DNA from: Rehmannia glutinosa
Lineage: Eukaryota > Streptophyta > Magnoliopsida > Lamiales > Orobanchaceae
Assembly (NCBI GenBank): GCA_016081115.2
Contig: JABTTQ020001479.1
Coordinates: forward strand, 124,001 to 188,000
Length of the DNA stretch: 64,000 nt
Reading direction: 5' to 3'
The position numbers and the translations under genes were made by a program. The notes under the pieces were generated by a model. That model searched no databases and was not told where the DNA came from. It saw nothing but the letters and a program-made list of their open reading frames with translations. The first letter of the stretch is position 1. Each line of letters begins with the position of its first letter. This document shows, piece after piece, positions 45,811 through 56,686 of the stretch.

Positions 45811-46120
45811 TCACAAAGTTAATCCGCCACTTAAAAGGTGAGAGAAATGACCATGCAACTCCAAAATTCTCAACAACAATAAACTCTCAAACCCCATCTC
45901 GACAATAGCATCCCTCTGATTGTCCGTAAAGGACGCAATAGCTTCAACCAAAATTCTAGGCGTAGTCCTAGTAATCAACATGAGAAACAAATCCTTCACA
46001 CTAGTGTTAACAACATGACTGCCCCTTCTCTTTTTCTTAGGCTGAACATTTGCATCCCCCTCCACTACTCGTACCACCAATAGAAAGTTGCCTTTTTGGT
46101 TTTCTTTTGTCCATCTTCAA
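45811..46120 (-). pseudogene. Ulp1/aminotransferase-like MULE cargo ORF fragment
   Basis: Two overlapping - strand frames join a basic start (MDKRKPKRQLSIGG near 46,120) to PKKKRRGSHVVNTSVKDLFL, TPRILVEAIASFTDNQRDAI and EMGFESLLLLR. The D-x-Q-R-D-A-I-x-E-M-G-F-x-S-L-L block is familiar from plant proteins that precede Ulp1 protease domains, including those carried by KAONASHI-type MULEs. No catalytic protease part is present here. One frameshift lies near 46,050-46,080. The identification is from memory of the family, not searched. Confidence 0.45.
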
Positions 46121-47401
46121 CAAATTAACAACTGCAATTAACAAGACAAAAAAAAAATACATCGTCATTAAACAGATGCAATAATAAGAACTGAAAATGA
46201 TAAATACAATAAAATTTATTCTAACACTACACAAAACTATGATGAAAAATACACTAAAATTTTATTATATAACTACCATGGAAATTTAGCTATGTTGAAG
46301 ACGTACACAAAATTGTGTTTAAAAAATGCAACAAAACTATATTAAATAAGCACTAAAACTAAACTAAGTATACAACAGAATTATATTCCTAGAAATATAA
46401 AAGAGCTCTTATTCTTCAATTATACAACAATACAATAATTCTATATATGTATATATAGGAATAGGATCAAATGAGACCACATAATTAGAGTGAGACAGTG
46501 TGGACTAATCCTGTCCACTGATTTAAAATCTTAGATGGTTGAGATTTGGTTGATTTAATGGCCTTTTTATTTTATTTTAAATCAAATAAGGGCAAGTTGG
46601 TCATTTCCTTATTAGTAGTTTTCACCCCCAATTGTAACTCCCCCAAATCAGTTCTCCCCTCTCTCAATCGTCATATTATTTCCGAGCAGTTAAACAAATT
46701 TTCGCACTTCTCGATCTGATCGTACCAAGACATGGAATCCAAGGTTGTCATCTTTTTCGATGAGAATTGTTGGAGTTCAAGTTTTATTTTCCATTTTTTT
46801 ATTGGTAATTGATTACCTAATACGATGATTGAATCTTTGTTTACCTAAAACCTCTTTTTCATTCCTTTTAATTTGTTTTAATTTTGCTTCTCTGATCTGA
46901 ATTATACTAATTTTGTTTGATGGGCAAAGGTTTTTCCGTTCAAATTTTGGAAGGGGAAAAATGTATGGAGCTTCTGATGATCAAGCGACCAAGGCCTATA
47001 ATTCGAAACTCAATCACGAAACTCTCTGTATGGAGGTTAATGGAGGTTCTAGGTTTTTTCTAGTTGAAGAAGACTAAGTAATGTTTTGTAGGTTTGATAT
47101 ATACTTATATTTTTGTATAGGTAAATGTATACTTATATGTTTTTCGATGTATACTTAGATTTGTTTTACTGTGTAATTAGTTAATATTTGATGTATGTAT
47201 TGATATATGTTTCGATGATTATTTAGGAGATTTCGTTGTATAGTTATATGTGTTTTATTTCTTATTTAGTTAATTTTTACCGTATGTTTTTTTATATATT
47301 TTGCACTGACATTTTTTTTTTTTTTGGTTTTTTATGCTAGGACTGGTGTTTTGTTAATCATGGCTACGTGAACGACGCATCGAGGGCGACTGTATACATA
47401 G

Positions 47402-47585
47402 TCTGATTTTATTGTATAGTTAGACTTAGTTTACTGTATAGGTAGTCTGATTTTATTGTATAGTTAGACATAGTTTTACTGTATAGGAAGTCTGATTTTG
47501 TTGTACAGTTAGATATAGTTTAATGTATACATAGCCTGATTTTATTGTATAGTTAGACATAGTTTACTGTATAATAATTTAGGTA
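47402..47585. repeat. tandem repeat, ~44-bp unit
   Basis: The unit GTCTGATTTTATTGTATAGT followed by TAGACATAGTTTACTGTATA is repeated about four times with small changes. Confidence 0.75.
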
Positions 47586-47702
47586 ATTGATTTATGTTTA
47601 TTATTTGTTGATCTTTTAATTATTTTTATTTGATATACCGTAATTATTGGTCTGCTGAGAATAATCTTGTTAATTGATTCCTTAATTCACGGTCCCCACA
47701 TG

Positions 47703-48872
47703 TTTTTGTTTGACAATTGTAATATGCAGTACAAATATGTTAAATATATAGCAAAATAGTGTTAAGTATACAGTAAATATATGTTAAATATACAGTACAA
47801 TAATGAGCGTGATTTTCTCTCTCTCTATAACTGATTTACTTAATCCACAGTCCCCACATGTTAATGAGCGTGATTCTCTCTCTCTCTATATATATATATA
47901 ACTGATTCTTAATTCATGGTCCCCACATGTTTTTATTTGACCATTTTAATATGCAGTATAATTATGTTAAACATACAGTAAAATAGTGTTAAGTATACAA
48001 CAAATATATGATAAGTGTACAACATATTTGCCAAAGCGCGAAAGCACATGCATGCTTTTCTCTCTCGGTAGCGATTTTCTCGCGATTTTCTCTCCCCACG
48101 TGATTTTTCTCTCCTAATAATCGATTCCATATTTGGATGGTCCCCACATGTTTGTTTTGACAATTATACCCTTTTTTTGCCTTAATTAAATGTTTAATGT
48201 AATTTTAACCCCTATTTATCTTAGCCATTGATATAGATAAAGGAGGTTGAGATGAGTCCAAACTATCTCACTATAATATGTAGGGGAGGTTAAAATGAGA
48301 CCACATATTATAGTGAGACAGTTTGGACTCATCTCAACCCTCCTTTATCTATATCAATGGCTAAGATAAATAGGGGTTAAAATTACATTAAACATTTAAT
48401 TAAGGCAAAATAAGGGTATAATTGTCAAAACAAACATGTGGGGGACCATCCAAATATGGAATCGCATTACTAGAGAGAGAAAATCACGTTGGGAGAGAGA
48501 AAATCGCGAGAAAATCGCTACCGAGAGAGAGAAAATCGCGCAGGTGCTCGCCATGCAAAGATGATGTACACTTATCAATGATTTGTTGTATATTTAACAC
48601 TATTTTGCTGTATGTTTAACATAATTTTATTGTATATTAAAATGGTCAAACAAAAATATGTGGGGACCATTAATTAAGGAATCATTTATAGAGAGAGAAT
48701 CACGCTCATTAACATGTGGGGACCATGAATTAATTAAATCAATTAAAGAGAGAAAATCACGCTCATTATTGTGATGTATATTTAACATATCTTTGATGTA
48801 TACTTAACACTATTTTGTTGTATGTTTAACATAATTTTACTGCATATTACAATTGTCAAACAAAAATATAAG
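47703..48872. repeat. 1.17-kb palindrome (head-to-head inverted repeat)
   Basis: The left arm, 47,703-48,281, pairs with the right arm, 48,303-48,872, around a 21-base spacer. Paired examples: GGATGGTCCCCACATG (48,137) with CATGTGGGGGACCATCC (48,436), and TAGCGATTTTCTCGCG (48,068) with CGCGAGAAAATCGCTA (48,506). The spacer plus the right arm start form a TIR tip (GGGGAGGTTAAAATGAGACC) of the TA-tract family; the left arm lacks this tip. Arms have diverged by small indels. Confidence 0.85.
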
Positions 48873-49733
48873 TATACAATAAAACACATATAAGTATACA
48901 ACAAACCACATATAAGTATACAACAAACAAAATGAGTATACAACAAACATAAATATATACATCAAAAATTAACTATTTATACATCATAACACATCTAAGT
49001 ATACATCGAAAAACATCTAAGTGTACAGTAATCCTAACTGCCTCCTTGTAGTCCCTCGTTTTCTCCACGTCAGCATCGTCTTCTTCACCAATCCTCCAAT
49101 CCTATCCTTCAAATATCCACCGCCACAACCACCAATCCTCCAATCCCATGTTTTCACAATCAGTGGAGATTTTTTTTATTGTTCTCACACTTAATAAATT
49201 AAGTATCATTCAATGTTCTTGGGCTGTAATCTTTTCGTGATTTACACATTGGTTAGCATGACCTGCTCATCTGATTGGTTTCCATGCCATGCTCACAGTT
49301 CTGTTTCTGAGTTGTCTCATGGGGCCCATCTTCGGTTGCACTACTCTTACAACCGGTTGAGTTTTCTGAACATTGTGTGTATCACAGTGTTCCTTAGAAC
49401 TCGGCTCTTTAAAAGAAGAACCGCATTAGGAGGCACGACATCGGTGGTGGGATGGCGACCTTCGCCGTGAGGATGAGAGAATGAAATATCACCATAATCA
49501 CGAGCTCAGTGAATCACGTGCTGAGTAACTGAATTCCCACCCCATTATTATGTAATTGTACAATTACATAACTGCCCTTTATAAATTTAAAGAAAATAAA
49601 AAAAAAAATTAAATTGGGAAAATCCCAACCATCTAAAATTTGAGATTTGTGGCTAGGATTAGTCCACAATGTCTCACTCTAATTATGTGGTCTCATTTGA
49701 TCCTATTCCTATATATATATATATATATATATA

Positions 49734-50734
49734 AGGAGGGGATCCTGTGAGACCACCTCCTAGGTTAGTCCATAGGACTAAATCTACACTATCCAAATAG
49801 TAAATCAATGGCCAAGATATATTACAATATATACATCATTTCATAAGTAAGTATACAACAGAAGGGATAAAATAGGAATCCAGGAAATTAAATATAGTAA
49901 CCGCTTCCTAAAAATTAGGGACGTGATTTTGTATTGATCACATCCCCATAATCAAGCGATTCACATTTCCTTTCTCTCCCTTCCCATTCGAACCTGCAAA
50001 TTATTCAAATATGTCAACAAAATCGTGCAACAATTAATGAAAAGTATACAATTACACTAAATTAACTATACATTAAAACATTACTAAGTATACATAAACA
50101 ATTAACTAAGTATACAATTACATTAAACTACCTGTACATTAAAATTTTACTAAGTATACAGAAACATTTAACTAAGTATACAATTACATTGAACTAACTA
50201 TACATTAAAATAATACCAAGTATACAGAAACATTTAACTAAGTATACAATTACATTGAATTACTTATATAACTAAGTATACAATTCCATTGAACTAAGTA
50301 TACAAATCCACAGTACTAAGTATACAAATTCACTAAACTACTTATATAACTAAGAATACGATTCAACTGAACCAAGTATACAAATCCATTGAACTAAATA
50401 TACAATAAAACATGACTAAGTATACAAGTCCACTGAACTAAGTATACAATAAAACGACTGTTCACAAATATGGCGGAAAGAAGTATCAATTTTGAAAAAA
50501 ACGCTTGAAGTTGATGATTTTTCCTCCCTAAAAATCGGGTAACTGAAAAGGTAGGATTATGTTTCCTTAAAAATAGCTAATAACCGTCCAATTAATATAA
50601 CTAATTAAATATAAAAACCCTTATATGCCTAAATTAACTAAAATGATCTACACTATCCAAAATTTTAAATCAAGAGTCCATAAGTGTTCTTATGGACTAA
50701 CCTAAAGGGATTGGTCTCATTTGAACCAATCCCT
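49734..50734. mobile_element. TA-tract TIR element 6
   Basis: The left end AGGAGGGGATCCTGTGAGAC and inverted right end AGGGATTGGTTCAAATGAGA both lead into TTAGGTTAGTCCATA and then ATAGTGTAGAT words. It lies between TA runs, directly right of element 4 and left of MULE element D. The interior is an AAGTATACA array. Confidence 0.7.
50020..50455. repeat. AAGTATACAATTACATT array inside element 6
   Basis: ACTAAGTATACAATTACATT and AACTATACATTAAAA words alternate with a ~60-65 bp unit at the left, decaying into shorter words to the right. Confidence 0.7.
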
Positions 50735-50878
50735 ATATATATATAAGAGTAGGTCTCTTGTAGGACCGTCTTACGGATCCTATTCCGTAAGACGAATCCT
50801 ATCCGTGACCCGCGACCCCACCCCACCCCCGCTGCACCGCCCACCCCCCAAAGACCGGCCCACACCTATTATTAAAAA

Positions 50879-50975
50879 AAAAATCCGCTAAAGTGCTTGC
50901 GCTTGTGAGGGATCGAACCCACGAGCCTATGGGAACATAAGGTAGTGTTCTACACTACACCACTAATGCTTATTG
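50879..50975 (-). repeat. tRNA-derived SINE-like fragment in element D
   Basis: The - strand shows a B box GGGTTCGATCCC preceded by AGTGGTGTAGTG (A-box like) and ending in a T run of about 10. T-ending 3' tails are known for Au-type plant SINEs. The fragment is short and uncertain. Confidence 0.4.
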
Positions 50976-51099
50976 TGCAATTTCAATATAACAATGTATA
51001 TAAACACATTTATAAATACGCATGGTAATTAAAAAAATTTAAAAACGCCTATAAATGTAAAGGCTAAGAATCGAACCCAAGTCTATTAAAAAAACATGA

Positions 51100-52160
51100 T
51101 ACATTATCTCAATAAATGGATACTTATAAAAGTGTTACTTTAACTACATCATATTTATTTTTTATTTTTTCTCTTTTTTTGTTCCTGGTTTGTGACTGTA
51201 TTAAGAAATCTAATACTTTATCTCAACAAACGGATACTTTTACTTATAAAAGTGTTACTTTAACTATATCATATTTATTTTTTATTTTTCCTTCTTTCCT
51301 TCATTTCTAATTTGTGACTATATTAAAAAACATGATACTTTATCTCAAAAAATAGATACTTTAACGTATAAAAGTGTTACTTTAACTCTGTTATATGTAT
51401 CTATATATATATATTGTAATATATTCATAATTTGTGTCTATATTAAAAAATATGTCACTTTATCTCAAAAAACAAATACTTTTACTCATAAAAGTATTAC
51501 TTTAACTCTATCATATTTATTATTCATCTTTCTTTGTATTTATTATTAAAAATGTAATACTTTATTTAAAAAACTGATATTTTTACTCTTAAAACATAAT
51601 ATTTTGTCTCAAAAAATATATATTTTTACTCATAAAGGTGTTACTTTAACTCTGATATATTTATTTGTCCTTCAATGTAATGTAATCATAATTTGTGGCT
51701 ATATTAAAAAATATGATACTTTATCTAAAATAACCGATACTTTTTCTCAAAAAACTGTTACTTTAACTGAGGAAGAAAAACAGAAACTCTGTTATATATA
51801 TATTTATTGTAATATATTCATAATTTGTGACTATATTAAAAAATATGTTACTTTATCTCAAAAAGTAAATACATTTACTTATAAAAGTATTACTAAAACT
51901 CTATCATATTTATTATTCATCTTTCTTTGTATTTATTATTAAAAAATATAATACTTTATTTATAAAACAGATATTTTTACTCTTAAAACATGATATTTTG
52001 TCTCAAAAAATATATAGTTTTACTCATAAAGGTGTTATTTTAACTCTAATATATTATTTTTCTTTCAATGTAATGTAATCATAATATGTGACTATATTAA
52101 AAAATATGATATTTTATCTAAAATAACCGATACTTTTTCTCAGAAAACTGTTACTTTTAA
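51100..52160. repeat. GATACTTTATCTCAAAAA array filling element D
   Basis: A ~110-130 bp unit is repeated about eight times: GATACTTTATCTCAAAAAAC, TTACTCATAAAAGTGTTACT, TTAACTCTATCATATTTATT, TTGTGACTATATTA. Copies are 70-90% alike by eye. Accidental frames of 60-112 codons result from it. Confidence 0.75.
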
Positions 52161-52327
52161 CAGGGGAAGAAAAACAGAAAAACTGAAAGAAAAAAATCCA
52201 GCAGGTGGCATTGACCCGCGGACCTGGTCAACAGGATCCGTGGGGACCAGGTCCGCGGGTTAGTAGGATCCGTCTTACGGATTGAGATCCATAAGACGGT
52301 CCTATATGAGTTTTTGCCTATATATAA

Positions 52328-53614
52328 TAAGCAAGCCACATATAAATAGTAAGCTTAATTTTTCCGGCCTAAAAGTACCTTCCCAAATTAGTAAACACGT
52401 TTTTATTAATATTTTTGTGACGATTATTGTTATCTTGCAAAAAACAATTTCATTACATCAATATTCCGCGAAATTTGTTAAATTTAAATTTTATTGAAGG
52501 CATTTATATTATATATGGAACTATTGACTAATTAATGAAATTATTGACTAATTAAATTAGACATGTTATTTAAAAAGAATTATTATGGTAATAAAATTAT
52601 AATTATAACAGGATATCACAATAAGTATGGTAGAATATATAATTACATTGACTCTAATAATACAATTTATGGAAATATGTTGGCTGAATCATAACATATT
52701 TTCGATGAATCATACGGGATTTCCCTAGAACTCGAACACCTAATATTTTCGACAATATTTTCGACAAAACCCAAGAACATAAAAAAAAATAAAAAAAATT
52801 GACAATCGAACACCCAATCAAGAACATACTACCCAAAAATCGAAAACCTCCACAAAAATACAGAAAACACGACCCAATCAAGAAAAGTTATGGAGTATTA
52901 GAACTTGAAAACCTCCACAAAAACACAAAAAAGACAACCCAAATATTTTCGACACACTCAATCAAGAAAACACTAGAAGTCGAAAAACTCCACAAAAATC
53001 GAACATAACTACTACAACTCGAAAAATCCCCAAAAATCGTAAGACAAAACCCTAAAATCTAAAAAAAAAACAAATTCTAAAAACTTTTTCAAGTATTGGG
53101 TTATAATTACATATCAAGAAACTACAAAAATTGTGCCAAAACTTACCAAAAACTATGCGTTAATCTCTAACCCAACGAAGAAATCTGCGAAAAATTGAAG
53201 AACTCCTCCAAAGTAGAAGGCGGCCGCGCAGTGGAGAAGGGACAAGACAGACGGACAGACGTGTTGAAAAGAGAGAGAATTTGCAAAGAGAGAGAAATTT
53301 TCGAGAATAGGGAGAGAATGAGTACGTAAACTTGAACTCTATCAGAAACAGACGTGTTGTTTGAACTCCCCAAAAATAGCACCAATTAAAGAATGTAAAT
53401 AATAACTTACCTTTTACACCCAATCAAAATGACAAAAATAACCTTACTAGAAAAATCAAAATATAATAAAAAATAGACTTTTGATTTTTTTGATTTAAAT
53501 CTATTAACAACTTGCCTAAAATAATGGGATGAATCAGAATCATCCAAAAACTCAATCCAGCGGCTATAATAAACCCCACTGTCTCATATAAGGGGGATAT
53601 CCCATTTGAACCAA

Positions 53615-53617
<3 letters not shown>
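52328..53617. other. right part of TIR element 3
   Basis: AT-rich, with CGAAAA(C/A)CTCCACAAAAA words recurring at 52,840-53,010 and a GC-rich block with GGCGGCCGCGCAGTGG at 53,217-53,240. On the - strand that block looks like a gene leader (CT-rich, TTTTTCGCAGATTTC). No ORF with family features was seen. Confidence 0.45.
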
Positions 53618-53651
<34 letters not shown>

Positions 53652-54754
53652 CTTATATAATTATTGAATGTATTGAAGCTGGAACACTTCTTTTCAGATA
53701 TACCACTTATTTATATCTTTTGTGAAATTAATGTCCATTCTATATATACGTTAGTTGATCAGCTCTTCACTCGAATTTTTCTTTTTATTAATTTTCTAAG
53801 TAAAGTAGTGAATATATATTGATTAAAATTAAAATGGAAAGTTAATATCTAATAACTAAAATTAAATGATTACAATTATATTTTATAATCTTGCAGAAAT
53901 ATGGCATAAATTGTATGAATCATATAAATGGTAATTATATGTGATAATTAATACCATTTAATATATTTGCCAATTTTCTTTCTATTAAAAATATCTATTT
54001 TTATTTTTAGCAAGTGCATTCAAAGGGAAAACAAAATTGGAAATAGGTTTGTTATTATATACACTAGTCTTTTGCCCGTACGATGCACGGGTGTATATGT
54101 GTGAGGCGTTCGTTTTGTACTGTGACATGTGCATTTTTCTAATAGTTCTACGGATTTTATCTCCTACATTGTAATGATTTAATATAGCATCAAGCAATAA
54201 AAATGTTTAATTTTTTTACTAATAAAGTCAAAAATGAAAAAATATCATACCTCCAAATCATATTGTGTTCGATCTTTTAAAACTGATTTTTCATAAAACT
54301 GCACAGGTGCACCTTCATCGTCCATTTCGTTTTAGTCACATTTAGATTTTTAATAAGTGTGAAACTATATGTCATACTTTTTTTCAAGGTTGTAATAGTA
54401 AATTCGAATTCAAAATTATTTTCCAAATTTGTTCATAGGTGTAGAAGTACTAAGTATATTAATTAAGAAAATATGAGATAATAAAACGTAGTCGTTTAGG
54501 CAATATTATTAATTTTATTATATTTACGTTTTTGGAGATATATCTACTTTTGCGAATTTTGTCATGTATTTATTTTTTCACATTGTTAAGTCAATTTTTA
54601 AATTTTAAATTTTTTATTGTGGGGATTTGTGTTGTATTATTTGGAATTTTCAATTATTATGTTCTATTCGGGTTCTCATATTTGGTATTTTTAAACTGTG
54701 CGATGTACTAACTATATTTTTATAAAAATATTTTTTATTGAATGCAAGAAGTTT
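53618..54754. other. AT-rich spacer
   Basis: A 35-bp TA run at its left edge. At 54,072-54,095 the near-palindrome GCCCGTACGATGCACGGG, a motif that occurs in several plant repeats. No gene is visible. Confidence 0.5.
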
Positions 54755-55488
54755 AGACTATCAATAAATTGTTAAGTACTAAATTATAGTTCAGAATCTG
54801 GCGAAAAGCTTACCAATTATAAAAATATAAGCATTCATATCAGTTTTTTATACAGTGATCTTCATTATTTTTTGAAGATAAAAATATAAAATTATTATTT
54901 TAAATTAGGAAAGTATGAATTATGTGAAAATCCGATTATGAAACTAAGAATTTTATAGTTTTTAAATTAAGAAAGTATAAAAGTTGTTGTCAATTTAACT
55001 TTACATTAATAAGGATGATGAAAACCCAATTTATTAAAAATAAGAAATTATAATAGTCAAAATACATGAATATACAAATTGTTCAATAATCTGAATGCAT
55101 AATTTTAAAACCCACTATAAAATAAAATTTTGAGTAAATATATCTTTTATTTATTTTTTATATTTAATTTTTTTTATTTGTGCAATATGAGTGTCAAAGC
55201 GAAGATCGTAAAAGGATGATTAGTTTGATATATTATACGTAAAAAAACTAATCAAAAATGAAAAAGTTATTAAATTTAAAAAAAATAAAAAGACAAATAT
55301 AATAATTAATGCAGTACAAACACACATTTGAAAAACCAATTAATGTAGTACACATATTTGGAAACCATAAAATTACAAATATTTTTTACCTTTTCTTTTT
55401 ACAGGCTTTTATTATTTTTTATAGGGATGAAACACGGGAAAATTTTATGAATACTATTTTGAGAATAGTCTCTCTTTATATATATATA
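54755..55488. repeat. dispersed AT-rich repeat, copy 2, ending in a TA tract
   Basis: Collinear with 19,105-19,866. The TA tail (55,476-55,490) is not occupied by a TIR element here, unlike copy 1. Confidence 0.65.
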
Positions 55489-55648
55489 TAGATTAATTAA
55501 TCTAGATAAAGGTAAGAGATAAAGAGTACGCCAAGGAATGTGAAAGAAAGAGCTCAGCTAAGTTTTGGAAGTCATAGGAAAATGGGATTATATTATAATT
55601 ATAGTATATATATCTAAATATCAATATATAATTGACTTGTCATAGCTT

Positions 55649-56664
55649 CACTAGTACAAAATTGACCATTTGCATCGGTTGTAAACGACTTTAAGCATAA
55701 GTTCCAACTGCTTATGAATGTTATGCTGATAGTCATAAATATATGCATCGGTTTCAACTGATGTCTAAAGTAAACAATAGGCATCGGTTGCTAAGCAAAA
55801 ACAGATGCATAATGTTTACCAAAGGCATCGGTTTCCCACAAACTACCGACACATAAAGTTATTTTAGGCGTCAGTTTGTAACAACAACCGATGCCTATTG
55901 TTATTTTTTTTAATACAATTTTTGTTTCAATTTCCTACCTCATGCCAATAAACTATTTAGTACTACCTAAAATGAAAAAAAAATTAAAGAAAAAATCCAG
56001 GACACGGTTGCCGAAAATATTGGGGCCAATATTCTCTATCTTACCCTAACCAACAACAATTTCGTGACACGATAAGTTAGGTAAGATCAAATGTCCCAAT
56101 ACGACTACATGGTATAATCCACAAAGGTCAAGCGAAATATTAGAGAAAGAAAAGCATATAATTAATTAACAATTCTGAAAAAAAGAGAGCATGTTCTATG
56201 CTCAACACAGTAAGAAAAAGATAGTTTTCTTCTTAATTAGTTTGTTCACATTTCAAAGCTCCAGGGCTTTTACAACCAGCCAAGAACACTTGAAATCTTC
56301 AATATATGTTCCAATTTGGAAATTTGTCGCTCGTACTTCAGGAAATTTGGAAAAGTTGAAGTTAAGTAAAAACGAATGGGCTGGGCTAAGGTTTAATTGG
56401 AAACAAATTATAGGTGTCATTTGGTCCCAAGCAACTGATACCTAAAGTGTAATCAAAAGCCTCGATTTTCTTTAAAAACCGAGACCCAAAGTTTTTAGTT
56501 TAATTAAAAAAATAAAAAAATTAGAGGTGTCGGTTTTTTATTAACAACCGATGCCCAAAGACTTTGTCTTAATTTCAAAATTGCCATCGCTCCTCTTTAT
56601 GCATCGGGTTTCCTCGAAAACTGATGCATATTTGGTGGTTTATATGGGCTTTTATGTACTAGTG
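55649..56664. mobile_element. CACTA (En/Spm) non-autonomous element
   Basis: It begins CACTAGTACAAAATTGACC, ends TTTTATGTACTAGTG, and has the 3-bp TSD CTT on both sides (55,646-55,648; 56,665-56,667). Subterminal GCATCGGTT words occur in both orientations, the usual transposase-binding pattern of this superfamily. There is no transposase. Confidence 0.85.
56191..56445 (+). CDS. 84-residue ORF inside the CACTA element, possible captured gene piece
   Basis: It starts MFYAQHSKKKIVFFLISLFT, a short basic start followed by a hydrophobic stretch (about residues 11-22) like a signal peptide, and continues with a W-containing segment (FNWKQIIGVIW). I do not recognise it. It lies between the subterminal repeat blocks, where CACTA elements often hold captured host exons. 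A chance frame is possible: at 252 coding bases in AT-rich DNA this is only moderately unlikely. Confidence 0.3.
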   Translation: MFYAQHSKKKIVFFLISLFTFQSSRAFTTSQEHLKSSIYVPIWKFVARTSGNLEKLKLSKNEWAGLRFNWKQIIGVIWSQATDT

Positions 56665-56686
56665 CTTGGGACAAAGAGGAGACTTC

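Larger units (their letters stand above)
46457..49711. mobile_element. TA-tract TIR element 4, near-perfect ends
   Basis: Left end AGGAATAGGATCAAATGAGA then CCACATAATTAGAGTGAGAC; the inverted right end is the same for over 50 bases with one mismatch (CAGTGTGG versus CATTGTGG) and stays similar to about 100 bases. Both flanks are TA repeats. The inside holds a GTATAGTTAGAC array, a 1.2-kb palindrome and a possible captured segment at 49,200-49,470. No transposase was found. Confidence 0.8.
50747..52318. mobile_element. MULE element D, 9-bp TSD
   Basis: The TSD is TATATATAA at 50,738-50,746 and 52,319-52,327. The ends are GAGTAGGTCTCTTGTAGGAC and, inverted, GGCAAAAACTCATATAGGAC. Subterminal hairpins CGTCTTACGGATC/GTAAGACG occur at both ends as in elements A-C. 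It contains a SINE-like insertion and a long array. Confidence 0.8.
43427..53617. mobile_element. TA-tract TIR element 3, ~10.2-kb relic with nested elements
   Basis: The left end AGGGAATGGTTCAAATGG and the inverted right end GATTTGGTTCAAATGGGATA share CCCCCTTRTATGAGACAGTG about 10-12 bases further in, better than either matches the other copies. About 4.35 kb remain after removing nested elements 4, 6 and D. The remainder has a FAR1-type exon (+) and an Ulp1-associated ORF (-), both typical cargo of Mutator-like transposons. No TSD is readable because the left flank is GT/TA and the right flank TA repeat. Pairing of the two ends is an inference. Confidence 0.5.

Noticed and set aside
51116..51942. 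ORFs of 64 and 112 codons with repeated YKSVTLT-like phrases
   Set aside because: They arise from the tandem array of element D; the phrases follow the DNA repeat period and frames break at array indels.
54072..54095. GCCCGTACGATGCACGGG as a Helitron 3' hairpin
   Set aside because: No CTRR end follows within the expected distance and no A-T target junction was evident.
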